Source: JAUIHN01 sp964556075 (GTDB taxonomy: Bacteria; Patescibacteriota; Saccharimonadia; Saccharimonadales; Saccharimonadaceae). Taken from it: a stretch of 8,119 nucleotides of DNA. The first letter of the stretch is position 1. Every line of letters starts with the position of its first letter. The translations under genes and the position numbers were made by a program. Below are positions 1 to 6,928 of this stretch, piece by piece. The stretch is taken from NCBI GenBank assembly GCA_964556075.1, contig CAZKUV010000031.1, positions 1 to 8,119 on the forward strand. Direction: 5' to 3'. Below the pieces are notes generated by a model. The model did not search any database, was not told the DNA's origin, and saw only the letters and a program-made list of their open reading frames with translations.

Positions 1-1
1 A

Positions 2-1216
2 TTTAGAAAACAGACAATCAGAACGATTCCGCTTGACGCGAGCACGGTACTGCTCCGCGCCGACTATAACGTACCACTTGCCCAAGACGGCAGCATCGCC
101 GACGACTTCCGTATCCGGGCAAGCCTTCCGACGATAACCTATCTACTCCAACGCGGCTGCAAAGTCGTCGTTATCAGTCACCTTGGTCGACCAGAGGGGA
201 GAGACGAATCGCTGAGTCTCGAACCAATTGCTCAGCGTCTGGCTGAACTGCTCGGTCAGCCGGTCAGATTCGTCGATGAAACGGTTGGCGACAGGGTGCG
301 AATGGCGATTAAACGCGCGCCGATGGCAAGCGTGGTCGTGCTCGAGAATCTACGATTCGATCCAAGAGAGGAAGCGAATGACGAAGCCTTCGCACGACAA
401 CTCGCCGAATCGTCCGGTGCTCGGTATTTCGTGCAGGACGGCTTCGGCGTCGTCCACCGGGCGCACGCGAGCACCGAGGCAATAACAGACTTTTTGCCAG
501 GCGTAGCCGGGTTTTTGCTCGAACGCGAAGTCTCGACCATCACCCGCGTTATGGAACGCCCGGAGCGACCATTCGTCGCGGTTATGGGAGGAGCTAAAGT
601 CAGCGACAAAATCGCGCTGGTGCGTCGCTTTATCGAGACGAGCGACCGCATCATTATCGGCGGCGCGATGGCCAACACGTTTTTGGCTTACAAAGGGTTT
701 GCGATGGGGAAAAGCAAAGTCGAGTCCGATCAGCAGGAGGTGCTCGACAGTATCTATGCTGCCGCGGCAGAAAAGGTCGGTGCGGCCAATGTTCACGACT
801 TTATTCTCTTGCCGACTGACGTTGCCGTCGCTCGCGAGATGGACGCGAGCGAGCCACGTCGAGTGGTGGCGGTCGATCACGTTGGCGAAGACGACATGGT
901 GCTAGATATCGGCGCGAACAGCATTGACGCGATTCGACGCGCGCTTGAGAACGCCAAAACCGTGGTGTGGAACGGCACGCTCGGCTGCGCAGAGCTCCAA
1001 CATTTCTCTGAAGGTTCGGCCGCGCTGGCCGCGGCGCTTGCTGGCAACCCTGAGATAACCTCGGTCATCGGTGGGGGTGACACCGCGGACTTCGCGCAGC
1101 ACTGGGACGAAAAGGAAGGCGGCAGTTTCACTCACGTCTCGACGGGGGGCGGCGCGTCACTCGAACTCATGGCCGGTGAAAAGCTGCCAGGCGTGGAAAG
1201 TTTGCTAGACGCTTGA
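2..1216 (+). CDS. pgk: Phosphoglycerate kinase, 5' end just outside the window
   Basis: This enzyme interconverts 1,3-bisphosphoglycerate plus ADP and 3-phosphoglycerate plus ATP in cytosolic lower glycolysis. The frame is open from base 2 with no start codon, and 404 codons are visible. The family is usually about 390-400 residues, so only a few N-terminal residues should be missing. The GTG at 296 and ATG at 302 are internal, because the 98 codons before them encode the PGK N-terminal domain. Visible motifs (residue 1 at base 2) are RADYNVP (19-25), DDFRIRASLPT (34-44), SHLGRP (59-64), LENLRFDPREE, HRAHAS, GGAKVSDK (bases 587-610), GGGDTADF (from base 1070) and the C-terminal STGGGASLE with LPGVESLLDA. 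Two usually conserved blocks are altered: VNDAFG is VQDGFG and WNGP(M/L)G is WNGTLG. The gene ends with TGA, and tpiA follows after 70 bases. The identification is essentially certain. Confidence 0.97.
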   Translation, partial: FRKQTIRTIPLDASTVLLRADYNVPLAQDGSIADDFRIRASLPTITYLLQRGCKVVVISHLGRPEGRDESLSLEPIAQRLAELLGQPVRFVDETVGDRVRMAIKRAPMASVVVLENLRFDPREEANDEAFARQLAESSGARYFVQDGFGVVHRAHASTEAITDFLPGVAGFLLEREVSTITRVMERPERPFVAVMGGAKVSDKIALVRRFIETSDRIIIGGAMANTFLAYKGFAMGKSKVESDQQEVLDSIYAAAAEKVGAANVHDFILLPTDVAVAREMDASEPRRVVAVDHVGEDDMVLDIGANSIDAIRRALENAKTVVWNGTLGCAELQHFSEGSAALAAALAGNPEITSVIGGGDTADFAQHWDEKEGGSFTHVSTGGGASLELMAGEKLPGVESLLDA

Positions 1217-1234
1217 GAAAAAGTAGAGTACACT
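1206..1234 (+). promoter_or_regulatory. Weak candidate promoter ahead of tpiA
   Basis: TAGACG (1206-1211, four of six matches to TTGACA) and TACACT (1229-1234, four of six matches to TATAAT) are separated by 17 bases, at the end of pgk and the start of an AT-rich 70-base gap. A start near 1241 would give tpiA a leader of about 45 bases. Matches this weak are common by chance, and pgk and tpiA may simply be cotranscribed. No terminator hairpin is visible in the gap. Confidence 0.25.
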
Positions 1235-1273
1235 TAAGAATAAAATAAGCATAAGAGTTACCCCAGTAGGAAT

Positions 1274-1279
1274 AGGTGA
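1274..1279 (+). promoter_or_regulatory. Ribosome binding site of tpiA
   Basis: AGGTGA matches the 3' part of the Shine-Dalgarno consensus and lies 7 bases before the ATG at 1287. This supports that start, which also fits the N-terminus expected for triosephosphate isomerase. A second purine run, TAAGG, abuts the ATG and is too close to act as the main site. Confidence 0.7.
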
Positions 1280-1286
1280 TTTAAGG

Positions 1287-2069
1287 ATGACTCCCCGAAA
1301 GAAACTAATCGTCGGCAACTGGAAAATGAACTTCACGGTCCACGAGGCGAGCTTGTATCTCCATAAGTTATCGGCTCTCATCGCGGTACGACGCAGCGTC
1401 GAGGTCGTGCTGGCGCCAACGCTCTTGGCGCTTCAACCGCTGAGCCTTCAGGTGAATCGCCGTCAGTTCAAGTTGGCGGTGCAGAATTTCTACTGGCGGG
1501 ATCACGGCGCTTTTACCGGCGAAGTATCGGCTACGCAGCTACAAAGCATTGTGGAGTATGCCATCGTCGGTCACTCAGAACGACGGTACAAGTTCCATGA
1601 GACCGAAAGAGACATACGAAACAAGGTCCAGGCGGCGGTGCGAAACCGTATCCGACCGATTCTCTGTATCGGCGAAACGTCCAGCGAACGCTCACTTGGA
1701 GAAACCAACGATGTCATACGAGACCAGCTCATCAGCGGGCTGACGAACCTAACCAGCGAAGACCTCGACATGCTCGTGGTGGCGTACGAACCGGTCTGGG
1801 CGATCGGTACCGGAGATAACGCGATGCCGAGCGATGTCGCGGCGGCAGTCAAGATTATCCGTAACCAAATCAAGCAGCTCTACGGCGCCAAAGCCGCCAG
1901 TCAGGTTCGGGTACTCTACGGCGGTAGCGTAACGGCAGCGAGCGCGGCGGATTACCTTAGTATCAAAGGGGTTGACGGGTTACTGGTCGGAGGCGCGAGC
2001 CTCGACGCCCATGAATTCTCGGAAATAGCCGCCCGAGCATATAACAGTGAATTGGCAAAGAAGGCATAG
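1287..2069 (+). CDS. tpiA: Triosephosphate isomerase
   Basis: This enzyme interconverts dihydroxyacetone phosphate and glyceraldehyde 3-phosphate in the cytosol. At 260 residues it has the normal family length for a single TIM barrel, usually working as a dimer. All catalytic elements are present: Lys13 in NWKMN (11-15), His96 in VGHSERR (94-100), Glu168 in AYEPVWAIGTG (166-176, including the flexible loop 6), and the phosphate-binding YGGSV (211-215) and LLVGGASL (232-239). AVQNFYW (65-71) and GAFTGEVS (74-81) are also typical. Start at ATG 1287 is supported by AGGTGA 7 bases upstream. The gene sits directly after pgk, a common glycolytic pairing, and the next gene starts 10 bases after its stop, so the three are probably cotranscribed. 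Nothing indicates loss of activity. Confidence 0.97.
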   Translation: MTPRKKLIVGNWKMNFTVHEASLYLHKLSALIAVRRSVEVVLAPTLLALQPLSLQVNRRQFKLAVQNFYWRDHGAFTGEVSATQLQSIVEYAIVGHSERRYKFHETERDIRNKVQAAVRNRIRPILCIGETSSERSLGETNDVIRDQLISGLTNLTSEDLDMLVVAYEPVWAIGTGDNAMPSDVAAAVKIIRNQIKQLYGAKAASQVRVLYGGSVTAASAADYLSIKGVDGLLVGGASLDAHEFSEIAARAYNSELAKKA

Positions 2070-2079
2070 GGACGAAAGG

Positions 2080-3066
2080 ATGAAGGACATAGATTTCGAC
2101 GAACTAGACAGAGCAGTCAGCTCCCTCATGGGGGCAGTACCAAAAGACGAGCCGAAAACGGACGACGCGACCAGTAGTGATATCCCTCCTGCCGATACCG
2201 CAGTTTCATCTGACTCGCCGGAACCTGCGGCTTCGAACCCTCAAAGCGACGCCCCTGCCGCGTCGAAACGAGGACGCTATATGGATATGGTTCGTCCGTC
2301 TGCGAAAAGTATTCATAAAACCGTTCGTCCATCCCGCGTATCCAGACAAGCCCCGTCGCTCGAACCGACCGCCGTTAGCAGTCCAAAGGAGGATACGCCT
2401 GAACAGCCACGCCGTAGTGTCGCTCTCATGCGGTCGTCATCTTCCAACACTGCTCCCCCAGAGCCAGCTCCGCCAGCTACATCAAATGACGAGGATATCC
2501 GACCACTGACGTCACCGTTCCTGCCTGACGCCAAAGTGGAAAAACGACCGCTCGGTCGTCCTGCCTCCGCGCCATCTTCATCAGAAGAGGCGCCAGATAC
2601 AGAGGAGCAGGCGGAGGAGCCGATTGAAGAGCCAGCGAAGGAAGGTCTTGTAGGTTTTTCAGAAGATGTTGACGCGCAGCTCCCTGAGCAGCCTCTCCCC
2701 GCCGAACTCGACAGCGAACTTCTGAGTATCGAAACGGGTAACGAGTATCCTCTTCCGGGGACAGAAGCGAAGAAGGAACCTGCTCCCGAACCGACGCCCG
2801 CCCCAGAAGACGCGCCTTCTCAGACGTCGAGCGAGGAACCAGCGATAGAGCCGGTCCGAACCCCGACCGTCACATCAATTCCTCAGCAGTATAAAGTGAA
2901 GCAAACCAAAGTCGACGATGCTCCGTCCGGCACAATTTACGACGCAGAGCCACTCGTTCACGTTCCTGAGAAAATGCCTGCGTGGATGACAATTATCGGT
3001 ATTATCGGCATTATCTTACTCGGCGTCGCCTTCGGCGTAGCCGTCTACTACTTCGGTCTTATCTAA
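2080..3066 (+). CDS. Uncharacterised disordered protein with C-terminal membrane anchor
   Basis: I do not recognise a function. The 328-residue product has a short N-terminal block (MKDIDFDELDRAVSSLM), then about 280 residues rich in Pro, Ser, Glu and Ala that are probably disordered, then one hydrophobic segment (about 301-325, with GIIGIILLGVAFGVAVYYF) ending three residues before the C-terminus. It has no signal peptide, so the long N-terminal part is predicted to be cytoplasmic. Order-like islands interrupt the low-complexity sequence: KRGRYMDMVRPS (63-74), a second VRPS (82-85), PFLPDAKVEKRPLG (146-159) and SGTIYDAEPL (283-292). Residues 63-115 are basic and 165-260 strongly acidic. I chose ATG 2080 because an upstream in-frame ATG (2047) lies inside the tpiA end. 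AGGGA (2068-2072) is 7 bases before 2080. I recall similar motif blocks in Saccharibacteria hypothetical proteins, but cannot verify this. The gene follows tpiA by 10 bases. Confidence 0.88.
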   Translation: MKDIDFDELDRAVSSLMGAVPKDEPKTDDATSSDIPPADTAVSSDSPEPAASNPQSDAPAASKRGRYMDMVRPSAKSIHKTVRPSRVSRQAPSLEPTAVSSPKEDTPEQPRRSVALMRSSSSNTAPPEPAPPATSNDEDIRPLTSPFLPDAKVEKRPLGRPASAPSSSEEAPDTEEQAEEPIEEPAKEGLVGFSEDVDAQLPEQPLPAELDSELLSIETGNEYPLPGTEAKKEPAPEPTPAPEDAPSQTSSEEPAIEPVRTPTVTSIPQQYKVKQTKVDDAPSGTIYDAEPLVHVPEKMPAWMTIIGIIGIILLGVAFGVAVYYFGLI

Positions 3067-3093
3067 GACCAGGCCGCCTATCCGTAGTACAAT
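3065..3093 (+). promoter_or_regulatory. Candidate promoter of the helicase gene, possibly leaderless
   Basis: TACAAT (3088-3093) matches the -10 consensus at five of six bases. A poor -35-like AAGACC (3065-3070, three of six, keeping the GAC core) is 17 bases upstream. The distance from the -10 to the ATG at 3101 is only 7 bases, so transcription would begin at or next to the start codon. No convincing Shine-Dalgarno sequence precedes this ATG, which fits leaderless translation. The alternative is read-through from the upstream gene. Confidence 0.45.
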
Positions 3094-3100
3094 AGAAGTA

Positions 3101-5212
3101 ATGGATATGCATGAATCGCTGAATCCTGCTCAGAAGCAGGCTGTACTGACGACGTCAGGACCCTTGCTGATACTCGCCGGAGCAGGGAGCGGTAAGACGA
3201 AAACGCTCACTCACCGAATCGCCCACCTTATACGGCACGAGGGCGTCTGGCCGAACGAAATTTTGGCGGTGACGTTCACGAATAAGGCGGCAAAAGAGAT
3301 GCGCGAACGGCTTGGCGTCCTGCTCGGTCAAGATGGCACATCGCGTACCTTTATGCCATGGATGGGGACGTTTCATAGCATCTGCGTCCGGCTACTGAGA
3401 ATCGATGGCGAGTCTATCGGGATACCGCGTAACTTCGTCGTGTTCGACGAGTCGGATCGGCAAGGTCTTATCAAGCAGGCAATGAAGCAACTCCATGTCA
3501 CCGACAGGCAGGTGAAGGCGTCTTCTGTCTCAAGCGCTATCTCTTCGGCGAAGAATCAGTTGATCTCACCCGAGGAGTTCGCCTCGACCACGCACTATCC
3601 GTTCCAGCAGCAAGTCGCAGCAATCTACTCGCGCTACGAAATCTTGCGCAAAGAGGCTGGGGCGCTCGACTTTGACGACCTGCTCCTCGAAGCCGTTAGA
3701 TTGCTCCGTGATCAGCCTACAATCCGAGAGACATGGCGCTCGACGTTTAAACACATCCTTATCGACGAGTACCAGGATACCAATGCTGCGCAGTACGCCA
3801 TCGTCAAAAGTCTCGTCGGCGCGGAGCGGAACATCTGCGTGGTTGGCGATGACTGGCAATCTATCTACAGCTGGCGCGGCGCGGACTTCACGAATATCTT
3901 GAATTTCGAACGCGACTTTCCTGGCGCGACCGTTATCAAGTTGGAGCAGAATTACCGCAGTACCGCCGCCATTCTTGAAGCCGCCCAAAACGTTATCAGC
4001 AAGAATACCGCTCGAACCGACAAGAAGCTCTGGACGAGTGAGCCAGGGGGTATGCCGGTTCAGGTTCATCAGGTCTATGACGAGGATGAGGAAGCGCAGC
4101 TCGTCGCCGGGCGGATCAGCACCCAAGTAGCGATGGGCGCGCGCCAGTATGGAGATATCGCCATATTGTACCGAACGAATGCCCAGAGCTTTCCGCTCGA
4201 ACGCGCATTCTTGCGTCACCGCGTCCCGTACCAGATTATCGGGGGAGTGAGGTTCTATGACCGAAAGGAAATCAAGGATATCATCGCCTACCTCCGTCTT
4301 GTCTATCAACCGAGCGACAGGATGAGCTTCAGTCGCATCGTCAACGTCCCTACCAGAGGTATTGGCGAAAAAAGCCTAGAAAGATTCCTTACCTGGCAGT
4401 CCACAAGCAATCAAGATATTATTACCGCTCTCATGAATGTCGAGCTCGTGAACGGTCTGACGCCAAGAGCCAGGACAGCGCTTTCTCAGCTTGGCAGTGT
4501 GCTACGCGGGCTGCAGGCTAAGGTGCTCGCAGATACCCCACCGCATGACATTATCGAGCAGTTGGTAGAAAACACCGGATACCGTGACTACATCCTCGAC
4601 GGCACTCCGCAGGCGGAAGAGCGCGAAGCCAATCTTAGCGTGCTCATCTCGGACGCGAAGAACTTTACGACGCTGCCGGACTTTTTAGAAGAAGCCGCGT
4701 TGATGTCCAGCGTCGATACCCCAGAAAACAAAGAAAAAGTCACCTTGATGACCATTCATGCCGCCAAAGGTTTGGAATTTCCAGTCGTATTTATGGTGGG
4801 CATGGAAGAAGGGCTGCTGCCGAGTAGCCGGGCGCTCGAGAGCGGGAATGCCGAACTCGAAGAAGAGCGACGACTCTGTTACGTCGGGATGACCAGAGCG
4901 AGGGAAGAGCTGCACCTCAGTCACGCCGCGTCCCGTGCGCAGTACGGTCAACGCGGTTACAACATGCCCTCGCGCTTCCTCGCGGATATGGGGCATGAGG
5001 TTATGCTCTCTCCTGGCGCGGTCCAGCAGACAAGCGTATTCAGTGACGAGTGGAGCGACGTGCCAGATTTCGACATTGGCGACAGAGTGCGATCGGCTCA
5101 GTTCGGCGAAGGCGAAATTATCGATGTCGATGGTCTAGCGGTGACGGTCGCGTTCAACTCCGGCCAGACGAAGAAACTTAACGTGGAATACGCCCGTCTT
5201 CAAAAACTATGA
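3101..5212 (+). CDS. pcrA: UvrD/PcrA-type superfamily 1A DNA helicase
   Basis: This is an ATP-driven 3'-5' helicase acting in excision and mismatch repair, plasmid or fork processing and removal of recombination intermediates. At 703 residues it is close to the usual 720-750. Motifs run in order: Q motif LNPAQKQAV (7-15), Walker A AGAGSGKT (26-33), Ia VTFTNKAAKEM (57-67), GTFHSI (89-94), Walker B/II IDEYQDTN (221-228), III VVGDDWQSIYSWRGA (247-261), IV LEQNYRS (281-287), V TIHAAKGLEFPVVF (551-564) and VI LCYVGMTRAREE (592-603). The C-terminus (about 655-703, DIGDRVRSAQFGEGEI) resembles the Tudor-like domain of PcrA/UvrD that contacts RNA polymerase. Motif III has Trp252 where most homologues have Asp or Glu. 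Start is ATG 3101 or ATG 3107; both are in frame and neither has a good ribosome site. The stop overlaps the next start by 4 bases (ATGA). PcrA is preferred over Rep because of the C-terminal domain. Confidence 0.96.
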   Translation: MDMHESLNPAQKQAVLTTSGPLLILAGAGSGKTKTLTHRIAHLIRHEGVWPNEILAVTFTNKAAKEMRERLGVLLGQDGTSRTFMPWMGTFHSICVRLLRIDGESIGIPRNFVVFDESDRQGLIKQAMKQLHVTDRQVKASSVSSAISSAKNQLISPEEFASTTHYPFQQQVAAIYSRYEILRKEAGALDFDDLLLEAVRLLRDQPTIRETWRSTFKHILIDEYQDTNAAQYAIVKSLVGAERNICVVGDDWQSIYSWRGADFTNILNFERDFPGATVIKLEQNYRSTAAILEAAQNVISKNTARTDKKLWTSEPGGMPVQVHQVYDEDEEAQLVAGRISTQVAMGARQYGDIAILYRTNAQSFPLERAFLRHRVPYQIIGGVRFYDRKEIKDIIAYLRLVYQPSDRMSFSRIVNVPTRGIGEKSLERFLTWQSTSNQDIITALMNVELVNGLTPRARTALSQLGSVLRGLQAKVLADTPPHDIIEQLVENTGYRDYILDGTPQAEEREANLSVLISDAKNFTTLPDFLEEAALMSSVDTPENKEKVTLMTIHAAKGLEFPVVFMVGMEEGLLPSSRALESGNAELEEERRLCYVGMTRAREELHLSHAASRAQYGQRGYNMPSRFLADMGHEVMLSPGAVQQTSVFSDEWSDVPDFDIGDRVRSAQFGEGEIIDVDGLAVTVAFNSGQTKKLNVEYARLQKL

Positions 5213-5667
5213 AAGGACTGTATCTTCTCGGCCGAGTGCTCGGTCCCTTCGCGACCGTCGGATTCTACGCGTATAGTGTCCTGACGCGCACGAAGCGGTC
5301 GCGCCTCGTCATTAGAAATGAGAAAGGGGAGGTTCTGCTGGTAAGAACATGGCTTGGACAAGGCAGATGGGGACTCCCTGGCGGGGGCGTCATGCGGGGT
5401 GAAGCGCCTCAGCAAGCCGCGATGCGCGAATTGCAGGAAGAAACCGGTATTAGCGCCAAAGAAGAACTACTCGTGCATGTTATGACCTTACGACACGCCG
5501 GACATGACGAGGAAGTCTTCTCTCTTTTCCTTCCATCAGCTAGCTTGCCAGCAACCTTGCCAGGAACGTACGAGATTATGGAGGCGGCATGGTATGCGCC
5601 TGACACGCTGCCGCCGCTTGATAAGCTAGCGGCAATACTCCTGAAGAAACTGGAAATTCATAGCTAA
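5209..5667 (+). CDS. NUDIX hydrolase with hydrophobic N-terminal segment
   Basis: NUDIX enzymes hydrolyse nucleoside diphosphates linked to another moiety, using Mg2+ bound by the Nudix box. The 152-residue product has a perfect box G-x5-E-x7-R-E-L-Q-E-E-T-G-I at residues 59-81 (Glu65, Arg73, Glu74, Glu77, Glu78), preceded by GRWGLPGGG (52-60), in the usual position for a small NUDIX domain. Residues 1-25 (MKGLYLLGRVLGPFATVGFYAYSVL) are unusually hydrophobic and precede the first expected beta strand (RSRLVIRN, about 30-37). They could be a weak membrane anchor or a hydrophobic helix. Substrate cannot be inferred: candidates include oxidised dNTPs, ADP-ribose, dinucleoside polyphosphates and capped RNA. 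ATG 5209 overlaps the helicase stop by 4 bases, which implies translational coupling and cotranscription; nucleotide-pool cleaning beside DNA repair is a plausible but unproven link. Confidence 0.92.
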   Translation: MKGLYLLGRVLGPFATVGFYAYSVLTRTKRSRLVIRNEKGEVLLVRTWLGQGRWGLPGGGVMRGEAPQQAAMRELQEETGISAKEELLVHVMTLRHAGHDEEVFSLFLPSASLPATLPGTYEIMEAAWYAPDTLPPLDKLAAILLKKLEIHS

Positions 5668-5679
5668 ATTTGCTATACT
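5651..5679 (+). promoter_or_regulatory. Promoter of the cell-wall gene / rsmA block
   Basis: TGGAAA (5651-5656, four of six to TTGACA) and TATACT (5674-5679, five of six to TATAAT) are separated by exactly 17 bases, and TGC (5671-5673) directly before the hexamer makes it an extended -10. The -35 lies inside the end of the NUDIX gene. Transcription should start near 5686, giving a leader of about 32 bases before ATG 5718. This is the strongest sigma70-type promoter match in the window. Confidence 0.65.
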
Positions 5680-5717
5680 ATCACCTTAACGCACGCGGTG
5701 GAAGTCGGTGCTAATTC

Positions 5718-6926
5718 ATGAAGTATTTGACTAATAAATCTCTAGTGTTGCCAGGCGTCTCGTTGCTACTACTCGTAGCGCTGTTTGCCGTGAGCATTGT
5801 CCGTACCGCAAACGCTGGCTCCAAGGAGCCTGCGCACGGAGAAAAACTGCTTGTCATCCATGACGGGACGAGCAAACGCGGCTTTCTTACCAAGGCAGAA
5901 ACAATTCGTGAAGCGCTTGAGGACGCGGATATTCCCGTTGACGCTAACGATCTCGTTGAGCCAAGACTGGATGAAGAGTTGATCGCAAGTAATTACGACG
6001 TCAATATTTACCGCGCCCGACCAGTGATTATTGTCGATGGCGCCGTTCGAAAGAAAATAATGTCAGCGTATCGGACCCCTTCCCAGATTGTCGAGCATGC
6101 CGGCATGGAGCTTCGCCAGGAAGACAACACGACGATGGGATGGTCAGTCAATCCGTTCGACGGGGTCGTCGCGCAGTTGACCATCGACCGCGCCACGCCG
6201 CTTACGCTCGTCCTTTACGGCACGCGCACGACCGTATACACGCAGGCCGAGACCGTGGCGGATTTCCTAAAAGAAAAGAGCATTGTGCTTGGCGACAACG
6301 ATAAAATATCAGTCTCGTCGGATGAGAGAATCACAACCGACATGGTTATTGAGCTCTGGCGCGAAGGCAGGCAGACCATTACCGTCGAAGAGGACGTCGA
6401 GTTTGATATCGAACAGATTCAGGATGTTGACCGGGAGGTAGGGTATCGCGAAATTACGGTTCCTGGCGTTCCTGGCAAACAATCAGTCACCTATGAAATC
6501 GAAATCCGAAACGGTGTCGAGGTTAGCCGAAAAGAAATCCAAAAAGTTCTCATTACCGAACCGAAAAACCAAGTCGAAATAATCGGAATGAAGACCTCAG
6601 GCAATCCACTGACAAAAGCGAAGGGAGTTAACTTCTTTACGGATAGTAAAGGGATACTTCACAGAGAGACGTACTACGACCTTCCAATGGGAGTCGTGAT
6701 GAATAACTGCGGAATGGGTGGGTACTACATCGTCCGCGCTGACGGCGCTAAGATAGACAGAGACGGCTATGTTATCGTTGCGGCGCATCTTGGAAACTAT
6801 CCTCGATGCTCTATCGTGGAAACCAGCATGGGCCTCGGAAAGGTGTACGATACGGGTGGATTTGTCGCTCGTCACCCGCACGGGTTCGATCTCGCTACCG
6901 ACTGGACTAAAGCAGACGGGATCTAA
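5718..6926 (+). CDS. Exported cell-wall protein: DUF348 repeats, G5 domain, 3D-like C-terminus
   Basis: The protein resembles YabE of Bacillus and RpfB of Actinobacteria, secreted factors thought to remodel peptidoglycan. In its 402 residues, an N-terminal signal has Lys2/Lys7, a hydrophobic core (9-28) and an A-N-A cleavage site after residue 33. Three DUF348-type units follow, at about 44-85 (LLVIHDG...AETIREALEDADIPV), 97-140 (YRARPVIIVDG...) and 154-200 (LTIDRATPLTLVLYG...AETVADFL). A G5 domain spans about 218-290 (TITVEEDVEFDIE, VPGVPGKQSVTYEIEIRNG). The C-terminus (about 300-402) ends in VYDTGG (376-381) and GFDLATDW (389-396). Asp378, Asp391 and Asp395 resemble the conserved Asp pattern of 3D/RlpA-like barrels. 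Cys331 and Cys364 could form a disulfide. No Rpf-type transglycosylase domain is seen. It is preceded by a good promoter and a weak GGTG ribosome site (5707-5710). rsmA starts 2 bases after its stop. Muralytic activity is inferred. Confidence 0.92.
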   Translation: MKYLTNKSLVLPGVSLLLLVALFAVSIVRTANAGSKEPAHGEKLLVIHDGTSKRGFLTKAETIREALEDADIPVDANDLVEPRLDEELIASNYDVNIYRARPVIIVDGAVRKKIMSAYRTPSQIVEHAGMELRQEDNTTMGWSVNPFDGVVAQLTIDRATPLTLVLYGTRTTVYTQAETVADFLKEKSIVLGDNDKISVSSDERITTDMVIELWREGRQTITVEEDVEFDIEQIQDVDREVGYREITVPGVPGKQSVTYEIEIRNGVEVSRKEIQKVLITEPKNQVEIIGMKTSGNPLTKAKGVNFFTDSKGILHRETYYDLPMGVVMNNCGMGGYYIVRADGAKIDRDGYVIVAAHLGNYPRCSIVETSMGLGKVYDTGGFVARHPHGFDLATDWTKADGI

Positions 6927-6928
6927 CC

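Noticed and set aside
256..880. Antisense open frames of 140 and 176 codons opposite pgk.
   Set aside because: They mirror conserved PGK coding sequence and show no domain or ribosome site of their own.
296..1216. A 306-residue gene starting at GTG 296 or ATG 302.
   Set aside because: The same frame is open to base 2 and encodes the complete PGK N-terminal motifs, so these codons are internal.
1241..1246. TAAAAT as a -10 box for tpiA.
   Set aside because: The gap is AT-rich and no reasonable -35 lies 16-18 bases upstream. TTGAGA at 1213-1218 would need a 22-base spacer.
2047..2079. Upstream in-frame ATG at 2047 as the start of the membrane-anchored protein.
   Set aside because: It lies inside the tpiA end, and its extra residues (MNWQRRHRDER) are just tpiA C-terminal codons read in another frame. 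ATG 2080 fits the gap and the purine-rich AGGGA.
3028..3045. CGCC-TTC-GGCG hairpin near the end of the membrane-anchored protein gene as a terminator.
   Set aside because: It lies within the membrane-segment codons, the stem is short, and no T-run follows.
3566..4309. Long antisense open frame of 247 codons opposite the helicase gene.
   Set aside because: The + strand here carries helicase motifs II-IV. The antisense product shows no recognisable domain, and such shadow frames are expected in this moderately GC-rich sequence.
5661..5675. TAGC-loop-GCTA inverted repeat after the NUDIX stop as a terminator.
   Set aside because: The stem is only 4 pairs, has no following T-run, and overlaps the extended -10 promoter.
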